Assembly: GCA_016718265.1 (NCBI GenBank)
Contig: JADKDZ010000002.1
Location: 372,001 to 436,000, forward strand
Origin: Uliginosibacterium sp.
Lineage (GTDB): Bacteria; Pseudomonadota; Gammaproteobacteria; Burkholderiales; Rhodocyclaceae
Length of the DNA: 64,000 bases
Direction of reading: 5' to 3'
Shown here: one piece after another, positions 28,402 to 37,215 of the stretch
Position numbering within the stretch: position 1 is the stretch's first letter
Layout: every line of letters begins with the position of its first letter
Translations under genes and position numbers: made by a program
The notes under the pieces: model-generated
What the model was told of the DNA's origin: nothing
Databases searched by the model: none
Seen by the model: the letters and a program-made list of their open reading frames with translations, nothing else

Positions 28402-29430
28402 TCAGTTACTCGATAGCGCGCTGCTGAGCAGGCGGGCGGTCACGTCCACAATCGGAATTACCCGCTCGTATGCCATTCGTGTTGGGCCGATGACTGCAAT
28501 CGTGCCCAGTATCTTGCCATTCGCCTCATAAGGCGCTGAAACGACAGAGCACTCATCAAGTGTGGCCATGCCGGATTCGCCGCCAATGAAGAGCTGCACC
28601 CCTTCCGCTCGGTTCGACATGTCGAGCAATTGCACCAGCCCCGATTTCTGTTCGAAGAGTTTGAACAGCTCACGCAGACGCCCCATGTTGGACGAGAGAT
28701 CGTCAACCTCCAGCAAGTTGCGCTCGCCCGAAATGAGGTAGTTCGAACCATCGTCGGCCATGGCCTGCTGGCTGACGTTGATGGCGGCATTCATCAGATC
28801 GCTCATGTCCTGCCGCAACTGGACAAGCTCGGCACGCAGATGGTCGACCACATCAGCGAATGCCAGACCTACGCAGTGATGGTTCAGATAGTTGCTCGCG
28901 GTGACGAGCTCAGCCGGCGTGTAGTGATGCTGGGTGAACAGAATGCGGTTCTGCACGTCTCCGTTATCGGTCACGATGATCAGCAGCACGCGCTTGTCCG
29001 AGAGGCTGACAAATTCGATCTGGCGGATCTTCACCGCATCGCGCTTGGGCGTGACCACAATGCCAGCGAAATGCGTCAGCTCCGAGAGCAGTTGCGAGGC
29101 CGTCGCCAATACGCGGCGGGGCTCGTCGGGCTGAATATGGTGCTCGATCTCCCGCACCTCGGTCTGCTCGAGCGGGCGAACCGTCAGCAAGGTATCGACA
29201 AACAGCCGATAACCCAGCGCAGTCGGAATTCGGCCGGCGGACGTGTGCGGGCTGGCAATCAAGCCCAGTTCCTCAAGGTCCGACATCACGTTCCGGATCG
29301 TGGCCGGAGACAGCTCCAGGCCAGACTGGCGCGACAGCGCACGCGAGCCAACCGGCTGGCCATCGGAGATATAGCGTTCCACAAGGGTCTTGAGCAGCAC
29401 CCGGGCGCGTTGATCTAACTGCTGGTTCAT
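28402..29430 (-). CDS. hrcA: Heat-inducible transcription repressor HrcA
   Basis: A 342-residue repressor that binds CIRCE operators of heat-shock operons. The N-terminal winged helix includes SGLELSPATIRNVMSDLEELG and HTSAGRIPTALGYR, and the GAF-like domain ends with GPTRMAYERVIPIVD. Length fits the family. No CIRCE element is visible in this window. Divergent from nadK. Confidence 0.96.
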   Translation of the reverse strand: MNQQLDQRARVLLKTLVERYISDGQPVGSRALSRQSGLELSPATIRNVMSDLEELGLIASPHTSAGRIPTALGYRLFVDTLLTVRPLEQTEVREIEHHIQPDEPRRVLATASQLLSELTHFAGIVVTPKRDAVKIRQIEFVSLSDKRVLLIIVTDNGDVQNRILFTQHHYTPAELVTASNYLNHHCVGLAFADVVDHLRAELVQLRQDMSDLMNAAINVSQQAMADDGSNYLISGERNLLEVDDLSSNMGRLRELFKLFEQKSGLVQLLDMSNRAEGVQLFIGGESGMATLDECSVVSAPYEANGKILGTIAVIGPTRMAYERVIPIVDVTARLLSSALSSN

Positions 29431-29509
29431 AGGCTAATTCTATTGAAGCGTTGCGCTCATGCCTAGGCGGTCGCGATCAGGATGCCCGCCTGTGGTTAAA
29501 TGCCAAGCC

Positions 29510-30394
29510 ATGGAAAAGGAATTCGGCATCGTAGCCCTAGTTGGCAAATACCAGAGCGCTGAAGTCGCCGAGGCGCTCGAACGGACGGCCCGCTTTCTGC
29601 AACAACGTGGGCAGGAAGTGTGGCTCGAACATGATACCGCGCAGGCGGTTGGGCATGATGGATCTGTTCGCGTGGCGACGCTCGACGAAATCGGTGAAGG
29701 GGCCGACCTCGTTGTCGTGCTCGGCGGCGATGGCACCATGCTGGCCACGGCAAGGCGGCTTGCCGGCCACTCCTTGCCCCTCGTAGGCGTCAATCAGGGG
29801 CGGCTCGGCTTTCTCACCGATGTGCCACGGGACCGCATGCTGGAGTGCCTGGCCGAAATTCTCGACGGGCATTACCTCCGTGAGCGCCGGGTCTTGCTGC
29901 AGGCGGAAGTCTGGCGTGAAGGCCAGCCGGTCTTTTCCACGATGGCCTTGAACGATGTTGTGCTTTCGCGCGGCGAGTTCGGGCGGATGATCGAATTTGA
30001 ACTCCATGTGGATGGCGAGTACATCTACACGCAGCGCTCGGACGGCATGATCGTGTCGACGCCGACCGGCTCAACGGCCTATGCACTCTCGGCCAATGGT
30101 CCGATTCTTCATCCGCGCCTGGCCGGGTTTGTGGTCGTGCCACTGTGCCCGCATGCGCTGACCTATCGCCCCCTGGCGCTGGCGCACGAGAGCGCGGTCG
30201 AACTCGTCATCCTGCCGCCGTTCGATGCGCGGCTGTTTTGCGACGGGCAGACCCTGTTTGAAGTGCAGGGCAGCGACCGCATACACATCAAGCGTGCGCC
30301 ATCGGGCGTTACCTTGCTTCACCCCCGCGATTACAGCTATTTTGCGGTGCTGCGCGAAAAGCTCCACTGGAGTGCGGCGCCACGCTTGTCATAA
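29510..30394 (+). CDS. nadK: NAD kinase
   Basis: A 294-residue ATP-NAD kinase. GGDGT at residues 72-76, NQGRLGFLTDV, and STPTGSTAYALSANGPI in the NAD-binding half are all intact. The start at 29510 (MEKEFGIVAL) matches homologues; a longer in-frame start is rejected. It faces away from hrcA, and recN follows, a common betaproteobacterial arrangement. Confidence 0.95.
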   Translation: MEKEFGIVALVGKYQSAEVAEALERTARFLQQRGQEVWLEHDTAQAVGHDGSVRVATLDEIGEGADLVVVLGGDGTMLATARRLAGHSLPLVGVNQGRLGFLTDVPRDRMLECLAEILDGHYLRERRVLLQAEVWREGQPVFSTMALNDVVLSRGEFGRMIEFELHVDGEYIYTQRSDGMIVSTPTGSTAYALSANGPILHPRLAGFVVVPLCPHALTYRPLALAHESAVELVILPPFDARLFCDGQTLFEVQGSDRIHIKRAPSGVTLLHPRDYSYFAVLREKLHWSAAPRLS

Positions 30395-30445
30395 ATCTCC
30401 CTTAGCGTTCTTCTCTTTCTGCGATCTTGCCCGGAATTGTTAACC

Positions 30446-32110
30446 ATGCTTCGTCGTTTGCTGATCCAGGATTTCGTACTGGTCGATCGCCTTGAACTCG
30501 ATTTTCGTCCTGGCTTCGGCACGCTCACCGGCGAGACCGGTGCCGGCAAGTCGATCCTGCTGGATGCCTTGTCGCTGCTGTTGGGCGAGCGTGCCGAGGG
30601 CGGCGTGGTGCGGGCGGGTCGTGAGAAGGCCGATCTGGTTGCAGAGTTCGATCTCGCCGCAGGCGCTGAGGTGACGACTTGGTTGCAGGCGCAGGATCTG
30701 GCGGCGGACGAGGACGTGTTGCTGGTGCGCCGCGTTGTGGACGTGGGCGGACGTTCTCGCGCCTACATCAATGGCATGCCGGTAACCGCGACGCAGTTGC
30801 GCGAGCTGGGCGAATTCCTCGCCGATATCCACGGCCAGCACGCTCACCACGCACTGCTCAAGGCGGACGCGCAGCGCCAGATGCTGGATGCGCAGGCCGG
30901 TCAGACGGGTCTGGCTCGCGAGGTCGCGACGCAGTACCGCGAATGGCAAAGTGCCCGGCAGGCTCGCCTGGAAGCCGAGAAGGGCGTTGAGGCCCTGATG
31001 CACGAACGTGAGCTGCTGCAGTTTCAGACCAAGGAACTCGTGGCGCTGGATTTTGTGGCTACCGACTGGGAGACCCTCAATCAGGAACACGCACGACTTG
31101 CCAACGCGGCGACCTTGCTGGCGGGCGCGGGGAGCGCACTGGATATCGTGAGTGAGGGTGAAGTGCCGCTGGCGGGCGAGACCAGCCGGCTGGCGGCACG
31201 GCTCGAAGAGCTGGCAAGTTACGACCCGGCAATGGGTGAAATCGCCGAGTTGCTTTCGGATGCGGCGATTCGCCTCGAAGAAGCGGCACATGCCTTACGC
31301 CGGTACCAGGACCATATCGATCTTGACCCGGCGCGTTTGAGCGAGATTGAGCAACGCATCGAGGCGATCGTTGGCGCAGCGCGCAAATACCGCGTTCAGC
31401 CAGAAGGATTGCCCGAGCTGCTGCTCGGTCAGCAGGCGCGTCTGGCCGAGATCAGCGAGCTCGTCGATCCAGAGGCGCTGCGCGTGCGCGAGGAAGCCGC
31501 ACAGCGCGTTTATTCGGCGCGCGCCAGGCAGCTCTCCGAGGGGCGGCTGGCGGCGGCGAATGCGCTGAGTGCAGCGGTGTCCGAGGCCATGCAGGATCTG
31601 GCGATGGCGGGCGGGCGCTTCGAGGTGGCCCTGCTACCCGAGCCGGAAGGCACGGCCAACGGGTTTGAGCGCATCGAATTCCAGGTGGCTGCCAACCCGC
31701 ACCAGGCGCTGCGCCCCATGGCCAAGGTGGCGTCGGGCGGCGAACTCTCCCGGATTGGTCTGGCGATCCAGGTCATTGCGTCAGAATCCCAAGCCGTTCC
31801 GACGCTGATCTTTGACGAGGTCGACGTCGGCATCGGGGGCAGCGTGGCCGAGATCGTGGGTCGCCGTCTGCGCGAGCTGGGGCGACACCGGCAGGTCTTG
31901 TGCGTGACGCATTTGCCGCAAGTCGCGGCGCAGGCCGATTGGCAATGGCGGGTGCTCAAAGAAACGGAAAACGGCGTGACGCTTTCTCGGCTCGATGTAC
32001 TGGACGAGGCGGGGCGCGTTGAAGAAATCGCGCGCATGCTGGGCGGCGTGAATATTACCGAGACCACGCGCAACCATGCCGCCGAGTTGCTGGCAAACCG
32101 GAGCGGATGA
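30446..32110 (+). CDS. recN: DNA repair protein RecN
   Basis: A 554-residue SMC-like ATPase for double-strand break repair. Walker A GETGAGKS (residues 29-36) and the C-terminal ABC signature region ASGGELSRIGLAIQV and Walker B TLIFDEVDVGIGGSV frame a central coiled coil. The ATG at 30446 is chosen over an upstream TTG. Its stop overlaps the next gene. Confidence 0.95.
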   Translation: MLRRLLIQDFVLVDRLELDFRPGFGTLTGETGAGKSILLDALSLLLGERAEGGVVRAGREKADLVAEFDLAAGAEVTTWLQAQDLAADEDVLLVRRVVDVGGRSRAYINGMPVTATQLRELGEFLADIHGQHAHHALLKADAQRQMLDAQAGQTGLAREVATQYREWQSARQARLEAEKGVEALMHERELLQFQTKELVALDFVATDWETLNQEHARLANAATLLAGAGSALDIVSEGEVPLAGETSRLAARLEELASYDPAMGEIAELLSDAAIRLEEAAHALRRYQDHIDLDPARLSEIEQRIEAIVGAARKYRVQPEGLPELLLGQQARLAEISELVDPEALRVREEAAQRVYSARARQLSEGRLAAANALSAAVSEAMQDLAMAGGRFEVALLPEPEGTANGFERIEFQVAANPHQALRPMAKVASGGELSRIGLAIQVIASESQAVPTLIFDEVDVGIGGSVAEIVGRRLRELGRHRQVLCVTHLPQVAAQADWQWRVLKETENGVTLSRLDVLDEAGRVEEIARMLGGVNITETTRNHAAELLANRSG

Positions 32111-32979
32111 TGATTCCTGAACGTATCGCGCTATGGCCGGGTGTGGCGCCCGGCAGCGAAGGGCTGACGCTCGCCGAGCGTATCGACGAGAGCAGCCCTG
32201 AGCCTGACGCGTTTCATGATCGATCGGTCTGCGGCGTGACCGTACCCAGTTTGGAAGTGCTTCGCCCCCAGATCGCCAATCGCGCCAGCATCCTTCTGGC
32301 GCCCGGTGGAGCCTACAGCCGGGTGGTGTTCGACAAAGAGGGCAGCGAGATCGCACGCTGGCTGACCACCCTGGGGTTTACCGTTTTCGTTCTGAAATAC
32401 CGCTTGCCCGGCGAAGGTCATGCCCAGCAGAGCGATGTGCCCCTGCAGGATGCCCAGCGGGCCATCCGCCTGATTCGTGCGCAGGCAGACGATTGGACGC
32501 TGGATGCAGACCGGATCGGCGTAATGGGCTTTTCGGCTGGCGGTCATCTGGCAGCAAGCCTCGTGACGCGCCATCAGCAGAACGTGTATGTGCAGGTAGA
32601 TGGTGCCGACGTGTTATCGGCACGCCCGGATTTCGCCATCCTGATCTACCCGGTCATCAACATGCGCGCGCCGCTGGTGCATGCCGGCTCGCGCCTGGCT
32701 TTGCTGGGTGATGCGCCCAGCGCGGAGCAGCTGGGCACTTATTCCTGTGATGAACAGGTAAGAACCGATGCGCCACCGCACTTCATCAGCGTGGGCGCCG
32801 ACGATGCCGTGGTTCCCGTAGCCAATAGCTTGTCTTACTACCAGGCGCTGCTGGCTGCCGGGGTGTCTGCCGAGCTTCATGTATTCGAGCACGGCGAGCA
32901 CGGCCACGCGATCCGCTTCGCCCAAGGCCCGGTCGGGGCCTGGACGCGCTTGCTGGCGAGCTGGCTGGCTACCCGCTGA
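32107..32979 (+). CDS. Alpha/beta hydrolase (acetylesterase-like)
   Basis: A 290-residue hydrolase. The oxyanion segment LAPGGAYSRV, nucleophile elbow GFSAGGHLAAS and C-terminal ADDAVVP and FEHGEHGH supply a plausible Ser-Asp-His triad. It resembles the BD-FAE/xylan-acetylesterase group. ATG at 32107 overlaps the recN stop. Substrate unknown; the nearby GH5 and serine-linker esterase suggest polysaccharide deacetylation as one option. Confidence 0.8.
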   Translation: MMIPERIALWPGVAPGSEGLTLAERIDESSPEPDAFHDRSVCGVTVPSLEVLRPQIANRASILLAPGGAYSRVVFDKEGSEIARWLTTLGFTVFVLKYRLPGEGHAQQSDVPLQDAQRAIRLIRAQADDWTLDADRIGVMGFSAGGHLAASLVTRHQQNVYVQVDGADVLSARPDFAILIYPVINMRAPLVHAGSRLALLGDAPSAEQLGTYSCDEQVRTDAPPHFISVGADDAVVPVANSLSYYQALLAAGVSAELHVFEHGEHGHAIRFAQGPVGAWTRLLASWLATR

Positions 32980-32992
32980 ACGGGCGCAACAG

Positions 32993-33037
32993 CTGCCCGG
33001 AGAGCCTTATCCAGAGCGGCTCTCCAGGCAGGTTTTC
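32993..33037. repeat. Dispersed hairpin element, copy 1
   Basis: GGAGAGCC (32999-33006) and GGCTCTCC (33018-33025) form an 8-bp stem, with CTTAT in the loop and GGCAGGTTTTC after it. Copies at 33882-33924 and 47059-47102 share this plan, and a half copy is near 52167. It lies between the stop codons of two convergent genes and may act as a terminator. Confidence 0.75.
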
Positions 33038-33782
33038 AGGGCAGTTCCTTGTGCAGCTTGACGGGTTTGCTCATTCGCTTGCGCAGGCGGATGTTGATCA
33101 TCTCCACCACCACCGAGAACGCCATCGCGAAGTAGATGTAGCCCTTCGGTATGTGCGAGTCGAAGCCCTCGGCGATCAGCGTCACGCCGACCAGCACCAG
33201 GAAAGACAGGGCCAGCATCTTGATCGTCGGGTTGGCGTCGACGAATTCACCAATGCTCTTGGCGGCAAACATCATGACGCCCACCGAGATCAGGATCGCC
33301 AGCACCATCACGCTGAGCTGATCAACCAGCCCGACCGCAGTGATCACCGAATCGAGCGAGAACACGATGTCGATCACCGCGATCTGGACCAGGACAGCAC
33401 CGAAGGCAGCTTGGGCGCCCGAGGAGTGGCCGCCATCGGCGTCGTTCTCCAGCGAGGCGTGGATTTCATGCACGCTCTTCCAGAGCAGGAAGAGGCCGCC
33501 GAAGATCAGGATCAGGTCACGGCCCGAGATCTCCTGCCCCAATACCGTAAACATCGGCGCCGTCAGCTTCATGATCCAGGCAAGCGACATCAGCAAGAGG
33601 ATGCGTGTGCCCATGGCGAGCAACAGGCCGAGACGGCGCGCCAGATTGCGTTGCGCCTCGGGCAGGCGCCCGACCAGGATCGAAATGAAAATGATGTTGT
33701 CGACGCCCAGGACGATTTCCAGCCCGGTCAGGGTGGCGAGGGCGATCCAGGCATTGGGGTCTGCTAACCAGTCAAGCATCAC
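33036..33782 (-). CDS. TerC family integral membrane protein
   Basis: A 248-residue protein with seven hydrophobic segments. GLEIVLGVDNIIFISILVG and AVIDIVFSLDSVITAVG carry the paired acidic residues typical of TerC; FVDANPTIKMLALSFLVLVG follows. TerC proteins are linked to metal-ion homeostasis, especially manganese efflux. Specific ion not shown by sequence. Confidence 0.9.
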   Translation of the reverse strand: MMLDWLADPNAWIALATLTGLEIVLGVDNIIFISILVGRLPEAQRNLARRLGLLLAMGTRILLLMSLAWIMKLTAPMFTVLGQEISGRDLILIFGGLFLLWKSVHEIHASLENDADGGHSSGAQAAFGAVLVQIAVIDIVFSLDSVITAVGLVDQLSVMVLAILISVGVMMFAAKSIGEFVDANPTIKMLALSFLVLVGVTLIAEGFDSHIPKGYIYFAMAFSVVVEMINIRLRKRMSKPVKLHKELP

Positions 33783-33881
33783 GTGTCTTTCAGAAAAATG
33801 AGAGCGAGGTGCCGGACTATAGCAGGCCTGAAAGAGTTTCCGGCAGGAGGCGTGCGGAGCGGAGCGCAGCGCGCAGAACCT

Positions 33882-33924
33882 GCCCGAAGAGCCTTATGGG
33901 GCGCGGCTCTCCGGGCTGTTTTTT
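33882..33924. repeat. Dispersed hairpin element, copy 2
   Basis: GCCCGAAGAGCC (33882-33893) pairs with GGCTCTCCGGGC (33905-33916), with CTTAT beginning the loop, then TGTTTTTT. Same orientation as copy 1. It sits between the terC start and the MFS stop and looks like a terminator for plus-strand transcripts. Confidence 0.75.
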
Positions 33925-35105
33925 CAGCTTCCAGGCTCTGCTAGCTCGCGCATGGCGCGGCGTGAGAGCAGTGCGACACCCACCGCAAACACGGCGACCA
34001 GAAGCAGGGCGAATGCCAGACTGCTGCCGCTGGCGATGGCGCCGATCACCGGCGGCCCCATCATGAAGCCGACGTAACCCACCGAAGACACACCGGCGAT
34101 GCCGGTGGCGGGCGCCGTACCCGGGACGCGCGCCGCGGCCGAGAACAGCACCGGCACGATGTTCGAAAAGCCGATGCCAACCAGCGAGAAACCGATCAGA
34201 GCGACCCAGGGGTGGCCTGCCGCCAGGCTGGCGGTCATCGCAAGGGCCGATAGCCAGGACGACCACCAGACCGTCGCCTGGGAGCCGAGCTTGGCCCGAA
34301 CCCAGTCGCCCCCAAAGCGGCCTGCGGCCATGGCGCCCGAGAATGCGCCATAGGCCAGCGCGGCCTGATGCTGCGGGCTGTGCAGCACATCGTGCATGTA
34401 GAGCGTGCTCCAGTCGTACATGGCGCCTTCACCCACGAAGCCCATCGCCGCCATCACACCGATCAACAAGATGGTGCCGTGCGGCAGGCGGAAGCCTTCC
34501 CGGGCGGCTTCCTCGGGCGAGTGGGTCGCTTCAACCGGCATCATCCAGGCGCTGGCCAGTGCGATCAGGGCAAAGCCGATGATCGAGGCGCCGGCCAGGT
34601 GGTAAATCGGTGCCACGTTCAGCGCGGCGATGACCGACGCGATGAGCGCTCCCGCCATGCCGCCGAGACTGAAGAAACCGTGAAAGGAGGACATGATCGG
34701 ACGCTTGTAGGCGTGCTCGACGGCCACCGCCTCGGCGTTCATCGCGACATCGAACGAGCCATTGAAAAGACCGTAGCAAAACAGCATCAGCAACAAACCG
34801 GCATAACCCGGCATCAGCAACAGCACGGCCAGCGGCGCGCACATCATCAGGCCGGTCGCCAGCACCACCTTGCGTGCACCGTGGCGGGCCACCCATTTGC
34901 CGACCTGCGACAGCCCGATCAAGGCGCCAACGCCGGCCGCCAGCATCAGCCAGGACAGGGCAGCATCTGAAAGACCGTACTGCGCCTTCACGGTCGGCAC
35001 ATGTACACCCCAGGTGGCAAACACCATGCCGCAGATGAAGAAATGGCACTGGGTGGCGAGGCGGGCTTTGAGCGGAGCACGTTCCGGGGCAGGGTGATGC
35101 GTCAT
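33924..35105 (-). CDS. MFS transporter (YbjJ-like)
   Basis: A 393-residue protein with 12 predicted helices. The start at 35105 (MTHHPAPERAPLKARLATQC) precedes the first helix FFICGMVFATWGVHVP; the longer upstream frame is rejected. Typical segments are GALIGLSQVGKWVARHGARK and NGSFDVAMNAEAVAVE. The substrate cannot be read from sequence. Confidence 0.85.
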   Translation of the reverse strand: MTHHPAPERAPLKARLATQCHFFICGMVFATWGVHVPTVKAQYGLSDAALSWLMLAAGVGALIGLSQVGKWVARHGARKVVLATGLMMCAPLAVLLLMPGYAGLLLMLFCYGLFNGSFDVAMNAEAVAVEHAYKRPIMSSFHGFFSLGGMAGALIASVIAALNVAPIYHLAGASIIGFALIALASAWMMPVEATHSPEEAAREGFRLPHGTILLIGVMAAMGFVGEGAMYDWSTLYMHDVLHSPQHQAALAYGAFSGAMAAGRFGGDWVRAKLGSQATVWWSSWLSALAMTASLAAGHPWVALIGFSLVGIGFSNIVPVLFSAAARVPGTAPATGIAGVSSVGYVGFMMGPPVIGAIASGSSLAFALLLVAVFAVGVALLSRRAMRELAEPGS

Positions 35106-35292
35106 GGTCGGGGTCTGCGTTAAAGGGGGTGAAGAGATTGTCTCCCGCGCTGGGCGGCTTGTGCCATGCCTGCAAGCAGAGCTGACTTGCCCTGAAGCCG
35201 GATGGCCGAGCGCCGCCCCGGTTCCTCGCTTAGAATCGCGCCTTCTCTCAGCTCTGCCCCTTGGCTTCTGGCGAGGTGGCACAACACCATCC

Positions 35293-36311
35293 ATGAAAAT
35301 CCTGCTCCTCAAACGCGACAAGCTCGGCGACATGCTCCTCACCACTCCGATGTTTGCCTTGTTGCGCCAACACCTGCCGGACGCACAGATCGACGTGCTG
35401 GCCAATACCTATAACGCCTGGGTCCTGGATGGCAACCCGGACGTCAATCGCGTCTGGTCCTACCAGCGCGTCAAGGAAGCCGGGCGCATTCACTGGACGG
35501 CCGCCTTTGCTCAGGCCGGCAGATCCTGGACCTGCGTGCCGAGAAATACGATTGGGTGATCGTGGCCAACGGCGATGCGTCGCATCGCGCCATCAAACGC
35601 GGTGCCTGGCTGGGCGGCAAACATCTGGTGTCCTACACCGACGCGCAGAACAGCCATGACCGTGTCACCCATGCCTTGAGTGTGCAGAAGTCCCAGCACG
35701 AAGCGCAGCGCATGGCACAGCTGCTCAGCCCGCTCGGCATCGCCTTGCCAGAAACCCTGCCGCCGCTGCGTTTCCAGCTCCCGCAGGAAGCGCTCGATTT
35801 CACGCCCGGTTGGCTCGCCAAACACGATCTGGTGCCCGGCGGCTATATCACCCTGGGCCTGGGCGCCCGGCGTGCCAAGAAACAACCCACCACCGAACAG
35901 ATCATCCGCTGGACCCGTCATTTCCATGAAGTCTGGGGTCTCAAAACCGTGTTCATGTGGACGCCGGGCAAGAGCGATAACCCTCTCTATCCCGGTGACG
36001 ACGACACCGCGCAACCCGTGCTCGACGCGCAACTGCCCTGGCTGGTGCCCTACCGCGGCGTGCTCAAGTGTGCGTTGGGGCTGATCTGGAGTGGTCGCAC
36101 CAGCCTCTTCCCGGACAGCGGCCTGATGCACTTTGCCGCCGCCAGCCCCGGCGGCGTGCTGGGCTTCTTTGCCGATACCGAGGTGTCGCCCGCGCCAGCG
36201 CAATGGGGGCCCATCGGCCCCAAAGCCCTGTGGCTGGAAGCCCCCAAGGCGGTGTCGCAACTCGACGATGAAGCCGTGCTGGCCAAGCTCTCGCAGCTGC
36301 TGGGTCACTGA
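35293..36311 (+). pseudogene. GT9 heptosyltransferase-like glycosyltransferase, frameshifted
   Basis: The N-terminal part (ATG 35293) reads MKILLLKRDKLGDMLLTTPM, the GT9/WaaC-WaaF start; the frame then shifts near 35515-35522 and continues QILDLRAEKYDWVIVANGD to the GT9 acceptor/donor region LFPDSGLMHFAAASPGG and the stop at 36311. One base is missing (GCCGGCAG where GCCCGGCAG would restore A-R-Q-I). The joined protein is about 340 residues. It would add a heptose or related sugar to lipopolysaccharide core. True inactivation or sequence error cannot be told apart here. Confidence 0.82.
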
Positions 36312-36380
36312 TCACGCCAGTCGGGGCCGCTGGCACGCAAGCTCTGCGCAGGCCCACTGGAAATTTCGCCGTACCTGAGT

Positions 36381-36400
36381 TACTGTAAATACATCCAGTA
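36381..36400 (+). promoter_or_regulatory. LexA (SOS) box upstream of imuA
   Basis: TACTGTAAATACATCCAGTA is a 20-bp dyad with both outer arms TACTG/CAGTA perfect and the CTG-N10-CAG core of LexA boxes. It sits about 50 bp before imuA, and an AT-rich -10-like stretch follows it. This is the expected regulator of the imuA-imuB-dnaE2 mutagenesis cassette. Confidence 0.88.
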
Positions 36401-36451
36401 TTTATATTTACAGCGCCCGGAAAGCCGTGAGGCTGACCGGGTTCAGGAATC

Positions 36452-37159
36452 ATGGCGGCCACTCTCCAAACCTTGCACGCGCTGCAATCTGTTCTCCAAC
36501 GCCCTGACGTCTGGCGGGGAGACCAATTGGCGGGGCAGGGCCAGGCGGGCCTCAGCAGCGGGTTTCCTGCGCTGGACGCCGAGCTGCCGGGCAGCGGTTG
36601 GCCGCGCGGCGCCTTGACGGAACTGATCCCCGCACACAGCGGAATTGGCGAGCTGGCCTTGCTGCAACCCGCCCTGCTCGAATGTGTGAAGCAGGCGCCG
36701 GTCGCGGTACTCGCCCCCCCGTATCGCCCGCATGCGCCGGCCTGGGCGGCGAGCCTGCCGCTGGAGCGGATGCTCTGGATTGAAGCGTCTGGCAAAGAAG
36801 TCGCCTGGGCCGCCGAGTGCCTGCTGGACAGCGGCGCCCTGGGCGCCTTGCTGGTCTGGCTGCCGGCACAGACGGACGCGCGCGCGCTGCGGCGCTTGCA
36901 GCTAGCGGCCGAAGGCCATGCGGCACCCGCCTTTGTCTTTCGCAGCCTGCAAACCTTGCGACAGGCTTCCCCTGCGCCCTTGCGTCTGGCGCTCTCCGGT
37001 TCGGCGCTCGGCGTGCAGGTGCGTATTCTCAAGCGCCGTGGCCCCCCGTGCGAGCGGCTTTTATGCCTGCCGGTCGAGCGACCCGTCGCCCAGACCCGGC
37101 TGGCAGCACGCCTGACGCCCGTCCCCGTGCTGCACGTCTTGCAGGCGGCCTGGGCATGA
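36452..37159 (+). CDS. imuA: Translesion DNA synthesis-associated protein ImuA
   Basis: A 235-residue RecA/SulA-like protein encoded first in the SOS mutasome cassette. The core has LSSGFPALDAELPGSGWPRGALTELIPAHSGIG, given here as the start of the fold near residue 34, and a weak Walker-like position. It follows the LexA box, with imuB 56 bp downstream. Confidence 0.9.
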   Translation: MAATLQTLHALQSVLQRPDVWRGDQLAGQGQAGLSSGFPALDAELPGSGWPRGALTELIPAHSGIGELALLQPALLECVKQAPVAVLAPPYRPHAPAWAASLPLERMLWIEASGKEVAWAAECLLDSGALGALLVWLPAQTDARALRRLQLAAEGHAAPAFVFRSLQTLRQASPAPLRLALSGSALGVQVRILKRRGPPCERLLCLPVERPVAQTRLAARLTPVPVLHVLQAAWA

Positions 37160-37215
37160 TGCCGCGTTTGTCTCCCCCGTCTGGGCTGAAGCCGTGCCGG
37201 CAGCGGAGCTGAGCC

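Noticed and set aside
35138..37212. Shared TTGTCTCCC ... GCAGAGCTGA-like sequence at 35138-35185 and 37168-37212
   Set aside because: Only two imperfect copies with unequal spacing; could be chance in GC-rich sequence, so not called a repeat.
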